Assembly: GCA_032622095.1 (NCBI GenBank)
Contig: CP136066.1
Span: 117,575,319-117,639,318 of the forward strand
DNA length: 64,000 nt
From: Siphonodentalium dalli
Taxonomy: Eukaryota; Mollusca; Scaphopoda; Gadilida; Siphonodentaliidae
Reading direction: 5' to 3'
Below are positions 58,435-64,000 of the stretch, piece after piece (position 1 is the stretch's first letter; the number at the start of each line of letters is the position of its first letter). The notes under the pieces were generated by a model. The model saw only the letters and a list, made by a program, of their open reading frames with translations, did no database searches and was not told where the DNA came from. The position numbers and the translations under genes are program-made.

Positions 58435-59886
58435 ATGACTCAACCAAAACAACATAAACGTGGAAAAACTAACCGCCCAGAGCGGCAAAAAGACCAGGCT
58501 TATTTAGACCATTCAAATCTAGTAAAGTTGCTATACAAAATTCTACAACTTTGGCACCATATTAATTTTTTACAGGACCGTTTGGAGAAGAAGGTCCTTC
58601 CGAAAGGCTTTTCGGCCATCGTTGAGTCAGGGCGAAAGAAGACATTCCGACCAGTGCTCCCCTGTGAGGATGTCTTCAATTCGCTTAAAGCGGACGCTTT
58701 TCAGTGGGGTTTAAACTCCATGAAAACTTTGGTAAATTATTATCGGAAAACGGAATCAGAAATTGAAGTCAAGGTTCTTTCGGCTCTTTCTTCTAAAACC
58801 CTTGACTTCGACCGAGCACGTGACACGGCATTAAAATGGGGACTGAAGAATTTTGGCACCAAATTAACCAATGAGACAAAATCAAAGTTCTTGAGCATCT
58901 GTGGTAATCTTCAGTCCTCGATAGGTACACGAGTTGGCGTCCAAACTCATACAAACAAACGTGGTCGGTCACCCTCCCCTCCCCCACTAATCGCTCGCCA
59001 GCTTCAATTTCAGGATAGTCCAGGCAGGGATCAGACAACGTCGTCGTCTGTGAGATCCACACCAAAACGCGTCAAAGCCACACCACAGCCACAGAGACCT
59101 GCACCAAAACCACGGACGTCACGCATATCCACTCCACCAAATACATCACTTCAAAATTCACCAGCCAAGAAAACAACACCACCAAAGCACATCTCTTCCA
59201 GCCCTCCTTCGCCTGTTGGTTCCATTGCTTCGATGACATCGCCAGCGATTTCAACATCATCACCATTGTATGCCGAGGTATTATCAACATCACCTAAGGT
59301 ATCCAAATTTTATAAATTTCGTCAACTTGGCCCTAAGAAGGATTGGTCCTTCCCTAAACAGATAAAAAACCCTGTTGTTATTTTAGGCTCTTCTAATGTG
59401 TCCCGGATCGATGTCGATCCTCCCAAAAATGTTTGTATTGCTTCTTACCCAGGTGGCAATTTAGGTCATTTCTGCAACATGGCCCACAAACTGAAATCGA
59501 AGCCAGAAAAGACACCTCGACACGTCATCATCAACATTGGCATCAACAACCGAGAGGACTGGAAGACAGACAACGACAAAGGCAAAACAGCAGGCACCAC
59601 AGCTAAAAGCAGGGTAACTAACATGGTTAGTAATTTCCGAAAAGTTTTTCCTAATGCGACACTTCATTTTCAGGAAATAAATATCTCATTCAGTTTAGAT
59701 TCTAGGGACCAGGATGTTCTGCGTGCCATTAACAGCCAAGCTCGTCAGACACAGAACCTCAAGGTCATACAGGCAATACCCCCCCGCGACTTTCACGTGG
59801 AGAATGACAACATCCACTGGACATCACAGACGGCGGCGAAAATCTACCAAGGCTGGACCAACATCTTTAAAGGTCATTTAAACTAA
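58435..59886 (+). CDS. PLE ORF1: proline/serine-rich linker plus SGNH-hydrolase-like domain
   Basis: 483 residues; ATG at 58,435 with A at -3. Residues 1-160 are basic and helical. Residues 175-280 are Pro/Ser/Thr/Lys-rich and disordered. Residues 310-475 resemble an SGNH/GDSL hydrolase: ILGSSN (316-321; Ser for Asp in GDS), YPGGN (338-342), IGINNRED (369-375 region), and DNIHW with the D-x-x-H pair at 458-461. SGNH esterase domains are known from CR1-type LINE ORF1 proteins and some giant PLE relatives. A role in binding element RNA or membranes is inference. The frame ends TTTAAAC-TAA, and the next gene continues in the -1 frame. Confidence 0.82.
   Translation: MTQPKQHKRGKTNRPERQKDQAYLDHSNLVKLLYKILQLWHHINFLQDRLEKKVLPKGFSAIVESGRKKTFRPVLPCEDVFNSLKADAFQWGLNSMKTLVNYYRKTESEIEVKVLSALSSKTLDFDRARDTALKWGLKNFGTKLTNETKSKFLSICGNLQSSIGTRVGVQTHTNKRGRSPSPPPLIARQLQFQDSPGRDQTTSSSVRSTPKRVKATPQPQRPAPKPRTSRISTPPNTSLQNSPAKKTTPPKHISSSPPSPVGSIASMTSPAISTSSPLYAEVLSTSPKVSKFYKFRQLGPKKDWSFPKQIKNPVVILGSSNVSRIDVDPPKNVCIASYPGGNLGHFCNMAHKLKSKPEKTPRHVIINIGINNREDWKTDNDKGKTAGTTAKSRVTNMVSNFRKVFPNATLHFQEINISFSLDSRDQDVLRAINSQARQTQNLKVIQAIPPRDFHVENDNIHWTSQTAAKIYQGWTNIFKGHLN
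59877..59886 (+). promoter_or_regulatory. Candidate -1 ribosomal frameshift site T TTA AAC followed by TAA
   Basis: In the ORF1 frame the codons are CAT TTA AAC TAA, so the heptamer T-TTA-AAC (59,877-59,883) sits exactly in slip register with the stop codon next. Slipping gives TTT AAA and enters the frame that reads without stops to 62,249. The conserved PLE N-terminal segment (LSAGEKSILRYGLTFVPTP, about 59,967-60,023) lies before the first ATG of that frame at 60,087, so initiation at that ATG would lose it. A short stem TCTCG-GCAC-CGAGA lies about 45 bases downstream. A true stimulator cannot be judged by eye. Confidence 0.7.
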
Positions 59887-62249
59887 TTCCTCAGAAGGGC
59901 ATCAGCCATGCGGAAAGAGTCGGTCTCGGCACCGAGATAGTCAATCTTGTACCCGATCTTTCCCTGAGCGCTGGTGAGAAATCAATACTTAGGTATGGTC
60001 TAACCTTTGTTCCTACCCCACCCGATCTCAAAGAAACACCACATGTTGTTGAGACGGAGGATGGAACATTGGTTTTACCAGACTCTATGTATGCCATGGA
60101 AATGAACGGCGGTCCAGCAAGCATGCAATTTAGGGAAGTAACAGCTATGGCTGATTTCTTTCGCAATTCGACAGGTTTAAAAGATCAATTTAAAGAACCT
60201 TCGATATGGACCCCCTCTGATCGCCAGATTGACCAATCCATTCCCGAGGTCGCTGGCTTAGTCAAAACCGACATCACAAATTTACCAAAATTTCACAACG
60301 AGGATAACCTCACTAAAGTTGAAAGAACTGCACTAAAAACTCTTCGCAGCAATAAAAACATTGTAATCAAACCTTGTGACAAAGGCAGCTCGCTCGTCAT
60401 CATGTCTAAAGAAAATTACATTCTAGAAGCGACGCGCCAATTAAGCAACACTAAATATTACAAACCATTGGATGGGCCAATTTGGAAATCCAATGTTTTA
60501 AAATTCAATCTCATTCTCAAAAGCTTGCTGGACCAGGACGTTTTAAAGAAAAAACATGTTCAGTATCTAATTGCAAAACCTGAATCCAATAATAGGACAT
60601 TTTATTTGCTACCTAAAATACACAAACCTTTGAGCTGTTGGACTAATCCATACACACCACCCGGTCGCCCCATCATCAGCGACGTGGCTTCGGAGTCGTA
60701 CCACATTTCGGAGTTTATTGATTTCTATTTGAAACCAATTGCTACCCGCCATCCGAGCTATCTAAAAGACACGGAGGACTTCCTCATTAAATTGTCGAAA
60801 ATTGAAGTTCCATCTTCTGCTTACCTAATTAGTCTCGACGTGGAATCTATGTATACAAATATTGGAATCGATGCCGGATTAAAGTCAATTAAGAATGCAT
60901 TTGATTTCCACCATGATCCTCATAGACCTGGAGATGAACTACTTCAATTATTAGAACTTTCTCTTAAAGGGAATGACTTTGAATTTAATGGACGATATTA
61001 TTTACAGGTCTCCGGCTGCAGTATGGGCAAGAAGTTTAGTCCTAATTTTGCCTCAATTTTTGTTGCAGAGTGGGAGAAAGGCGCCCTGGCCAAATCTGAT
61101 AAACAACCATTAGCCTATTATAGATTCTTGGACGACATATTTATCATTTGGACTCATGGTCTGGATGAGTTTAGGGTGTTCTTGGACATCTTGAACAGTC
61201 ATGACGAATCAATCAAACTCAAAGAATCAATATCGCAAACCAGCATTGATTTCCTTGATTTAACAATATTTAAGGGCCCACAATTTACATCATGCAACAT
61301 TTTAGATACAAAACTTTTTACGAAACCAACGGATTCTCACCAGCTACTTCATCGTAAATCTTTCCATCCGCCAAAACTTTTCAATGGATTGATTAAATCT
61401 CAAATCATTCGATATCACCGGAACTGCACGAACAGAAGCGACCTAAATCAAGCTTGTTCAGTGCTTTTCCAGGCTTTACGACCGCGCGGCTACTCTAGTA
61501 GATTACTGCGCCAAGTAAAGTCCGAAACTCTCAGAGAATTGAACTCGTCACGCCATGACCCAACATCGACTGAACCAACAAGGATACGGCACAACCGGCC
61601 GGTGTTGGGTAATGGTTCAGCCTCATTTTGTCACAAAAAACGATGTTACATCAATACAATAGGATATATCAATACTAGTAACACTTTCACCAGCGAACAA
61701 ACACGCATATCGTATCAAATGCATAGCGAACTTAATTGTGATTCTAAAAATGTAATTTACTTAATCACATGCAAAAGATGCCGTATACAATATGTTGGAC
61801 AAACAAAAACCTCTCTCAAAGTTAGAATGTCTAATCATCTTTCCAGTGTTCGCAAAAAACTCGACATGCAAATTTCCGATCATTTCAACTCATCTAATCA
61901 TGACATTAAATCCCATTTCAGCTTTCAGCCAATAGAACAGACACCAATTCTAGCCGACGAAGACCAAACCGATTCAATACGCCTAGAACGCGAAAATCAT
62001 TGGATGGGCGTACTTAAAACATATCTTCCGTTCGGACTTAACATTGACTACAAAGGTGTTTCTCGAAATTTCTTGTGCTTTCCTCTGATCTACAATCGTA
62101 GAAATGTTGAAATCGCAAACATTTTCAGAAAAAACTTTGCATTATTAAACACTAAATTGACCGAGCCTCTCGACAAACGGGTTATTATTGCCTACAAGAA
62201 AAATCCCAGTTTGAGAGATATGCTCGTTCGATCTAGACTCAGACCTTGA
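59883..62249 (+). CDS. PLE reverse transcriptase with C-terminal GIY-YIG endonuclease
   Basis: 788 codons from the frameshift to TGA at 62,247-62,249; no in-frame ATG before 60,087. Reverse transcriptase motifs in order: KPCDKGSSLVI (PLE-specific first block), LPKIHKP, GRPIISD, SLDVESMYTNI, GCSMGKKFSP, YRFLDDIF with the catalytic Asp pair, and FLDLTI. After a basic linker with CHKKRC, the GIY-YIG domain has NVIYLITCKRCRIQYVGQT, SLKVRMSNH, and RLERENHW with the likely catalytic Glu. The CxxC before YVG is typical of Penelope-like endonucleases. It makes nicks and copies element RNA at the target. All catalytic residues look present, so the protein is probably functional. Confidence 0.95.
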   Translation, partial: LIPQKGISHAERVGLGTEIVNLVPDLSLSAGEKSILRYGLTFVPTPPDLKETPHVVETEDGTLVLPDSMYAMEMNGGPASMQFREVTAMADFFRNSTGLKDQFKEPSIWTPSDRQIDQSIPEVAGLVKTDITNLPKFHNEDNLTKVERTALKTLRSNKNIVIKPCDKGSSLVIMSKENYILEATRQLSNTKYYKPLDGPIWKSNVLKFNLILKSLLDQDVLKKKHVQYLIAKPESNNRTFYLLPKIHKPLSCWTNPYTPPGRPIISDVASESYHISEFIDFYLKPIATRHPSYLKDTEDFLIKLSKIEVPSSAYLISLDVESMYTNIGIDAGLKSIKNAFDFHHDPHRPGDELLQLLELSLKGNDFEFNGRYYLQVSGCSMGKKFSPNFASIFVAEWEKGALAKSDKQPLAYYRFLDDIFIIWTHGLDEFRVFLDILNSHDESIKLKESISQTSIDFLDLTIFKGPQFTSCNILDTKLFTKPTDSHQLLHRKSFHPPKLFNGLIKSQIIRYHRNCTNRSDLNQACSVLFQALRPRGYSSRLLRQVKSETLRELNSSRHDPTSTEPTRIRHNRPVLGNGSASFCHKKRCYINTIGYINTSNTFTSEQTRISYQMHSELNCDSKNVIYLITCKRCRIQYVGQTKTSLKVRMSNHLSSVRKKLDMQISDHFNSSNHDIKSHFSFQPIEQTPILADEDQTDSIRLERENHWMGVLKTYLPFGLNIDYKGVSRNFLCFPLIYNRRNVEIANIFRKNFALLNTKLTEPLDKRVIIAYKKNPSLRDMLVRSRLRP

Positions 62250-62319
62250 TTAACACGCAGTTCAATTAGCTTTTAGCTTATGTCAACACCATTATCCTTA
62301 GTTTGTGCTCAACACATTA

Positions 62320-62486
62320 TTTTATGTCAATTTCCGACACAACCCAAACAAATTTAGCTAGTTCCATCTTTGAATGGCAACAATGCTCAACAAATTATTC
62401 AATGTCAATTTCCGACACAACCTAACAAAATTGATGTCAATTTCTGACACAACCTAACAAAATTTATGTCAATTTCCGACACAACC
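62320..62486. repeat. Short tandem repeats before the 3' direct repeat of the PLE
   Basis: The phrase atgtcaatttccgacacaac with (c)ctaacaaaatt occurs four times, twice in full tandem. The last runs straight into the 3' terminal repeat. Confidence 0.8.
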
Positions 62487-62579
62487 TAACAAAATTTAGC
62501 TAGTTCCATAGAAATAATTACATAAGAAATCGGATTCCGACCTGTGCCCGCGCTCTCCACACTTTCAAAAAATATATAT
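62487..62579 (+). repeat. PLE terminal direct repeat, 3' copy
   Basis: Counterpart of 57,874-57,966. It ends in a short (AT)n fused with the target microsatellite. Confidence 0.88.
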
Positions 62580-62587
62580 ATATATAT

Positions 62588-62930
62588 ATCACCCTTAGTT
62601 AGTACTTGGGGCATATCCTTTCAGTTCATGGTGTGTTCAAGACTTCAAATGGGATAGGGTAGCATCAAAACAAAGACAATTCATCTTTCTTATTTACCAG
62701 CCGCCATTTGTAAAGTTCCCTAGGATTTCGGGAACCAAACTACCCATATGAATTGTATATTCCATGATAGCACTACCTATCGTTCACACTTTCAGTTAAT
62801 ATTGAGAGCACACAGTTCATGGTGTGTTCAAGAGTTCATATGGGTTAAGGGCACCCACAACAATGAGAATTCGCCTTTCTCGTTAGATAGCCACTTTTTG
62901 TAAAGTGTCCCAGACATTCGGGAACCAACC
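62588..62930. other. 343 bp target-site duplication of the PLE, right
   Basis: Same sequence as 57,531-57,873. The array then continues catctattaa as in the uninterrupted left copy. Confidence 0.85.
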
Positions 62931-64000
62931 CATCTATTAAATAAGTCTATTTCCTAATATAACTACTATTTGTCCACACCCTCAGTTAATATTGAGAGCA
63001 TATCCTTTCAGTTCGTGTTGTGTTTTAGACTTTAAATGGGGTAGGGGGCCTCGAACAACAAAATTTCAACTTTCGTATTTACCAGCCGCCTTTTGTAAAG
63101 TGCCTTAGGATTTCGGGAACCAAACCACCCATTATAACTTGTATATTCCCTGATAGCACAACATTTCGTTCACACTGTCGGTTATTATTAAAGCACATCT
63201 TCAGTTTACATGGCTTTATAAAGGGGTCCCACAAAACAAAACAAAACATTCGTTCATTGTCGTGTGCCATACGCTTTTTGTAAAGTGTCAATGACTTTCT
63301 GGAACCAACCAAACCATAAGCATTGTATGTCCTGATATTACTACCCTTTGTCCACATTCTCAGTCAATATTGGGAGCAATCCATTCAGTTTGTGGCGAGT
63401 TCAACTTTAATACTTCAATTGGGTGGGGGGGGGGGACATAAAACAGCAAATTCGTCTTTCTTATTTATCAGCGCTTTGTGTAAAGCGACACAAGCCACCC
63501 ATACAAATTATGTATTCCCTGATAGCACTACCTTCCGTTCATACTTAATATAGAGAGCATATAGCTTCAGTTCGTATTGTGTCCAAGACTTTAAATCGGG
63601 TAGAGTGTTCTCGAAAAATAGAAAAATTGACTTCATATTTGCCATGCAGCCATGTTTTGAAAAGTGCCACACTATTTTGGGAACCAGCCCATCCATAAAT
63701 ATTGTGTATTTCCTTATATAACTATCCTTTATACACACCCTCAGTTAATATTGAGATCATATTCTTTCAGTTCGTGATGTGTGTTAATGGTCAGACTAGT
63801 TTATAACATATAAAATACGTATCCATTTTTCTATATTTTGGTCGATTTAGAGGGACATTGACAATAATAACTATGACAGAAACAATGATTTTGTTCTGTA
63901 TATGTTATTATTATCCATCCCTTAACTAACACCATTTCCGATTGGGCAAAAGCCGCCACGTGATAGTCCTGGAAAAAGTCATATTGGACTCCCGAAAGTC
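62931..64000. repeat. Diverged tandem array and flank, right duplicate, last part
   Basis: Counterpart of 42,635-43,715. The array ends near 63,785; the rest matches the unassigned sequence before the gtcatattggactc words. No gene is seen. Confidence 0.88.

Larger units (their letters stand above)
57874..62572 (+). mobile_element. Penelope-like retroelement with two ORFs, ~4.7 kb, apparently intact
   Basis: Bounded by 93 bp direct repeats (57,874-57,966 and 62,487 to about 62,579) starting taacaaaatttagctag. The 5' leader has a hammerhead-like motif. ORF1 has an SGNH-like domain. The second frame has a reverse transcriptase and a C-terminal GIY-YIG endonuclease, the canonical (not permuted) PLE order. 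There are no internal stops. The right end merges with an (AT)n tract, a target the family is known to favour. Because the empty site survives in the other duplicate, it is a young insertion. Confidence 0.93.
45458..64000 (+). repeat. 8.1 kb direct duplication, right copy (interrupted, runs off the window)
   Basis: Matches the left copy in three pieces: 45,458-46,052, then 53,061-57,873, then 62,588-64,000. The gaps are the LINE and the PLE. The counterpart of 43,716-45,457 would lie beyond the window end. It could be a true tandem duplication or two haplotypes joined in assembly. Confidence 0.9.

Overview
The window is eukaryotic, AT-rich nuclear DNA from an invertebrate animal. The signs are a split host gene with GT/AG introns, an L1/Tx1-type LINE, an intact Penelope-like element (PLE), satellites with higher-order structure, and diverged repeats of a kind I associate with molluscs and other lophotrochozoans. 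The phylum is an inference; no marker gene settles it. Almost nothing here is prokaryotic-style coding sequence, and most short open frames are satellite or microsatellite artefacts.

Layout. 1-911 is a diverged copy of the outer end of a large palindrome found further in. 912-11,100 is low-copy DNA with several families of diverged tandem repeats. Three minus-strand exons of a GMC-family oxidoreductase lie at 28,016-28,169, 26,314-26,468 and 11,143-11,332. Their splice phases fit together (1 then 0), and a 15 kb intron separates the last two. That intron holds a ~170 bp satellite: a plus-oriented block with a 1,356 bp eight-monomer higher-order repeat (11,765-16,853) and an inverted block (24,335-26,135). 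Between them sits a 5,409 bp almost perfect palindrome (18,440-23,848) flanked by a 4 bp ACAT duplication, carrying two divergent copies of a 152-residue acidic protein gene.

31,366-36,470 is a cluster of broken, virus-like genes. It includes two inverted copies of a zinc-finger plus FtsK/HerA-type packaging ATPase of the Polinton/adintovirus kind. 37,312-45,457 is an 8.1 kb unit repeated directly from 45,458 past the window end. The second copy is interrupted by two younger insertions whose empty sites are preserved in the first copy. One is a 7.0 kb LINE (46,053-53,060, 15 bp target duplication) whose ORF1 lies antisense to ORF2. The other is a 4.7 kb PLE (57,874 to about 62,572) with a 343 bp target duplication.

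Most interesting systems. (1) The palindrome looks like a snap-back (fold-back) derivative of a larger terminal-repeat element, cut inside a gene and integrated as a unit. (2) The PLE has an SGNH-hydrolase-like ORF1 followed by RT plus GIY-YIG in the -1 frame; the junction is a canonical T TTA AAC slippery heptamer directly before the ORF1 stop, which predicts programmed -1 frameshifting. (3) The LINE has an intact ORF1 on the opposite strand with its own poly(A) signal, either twin-priming or an unusual divergent architecture.
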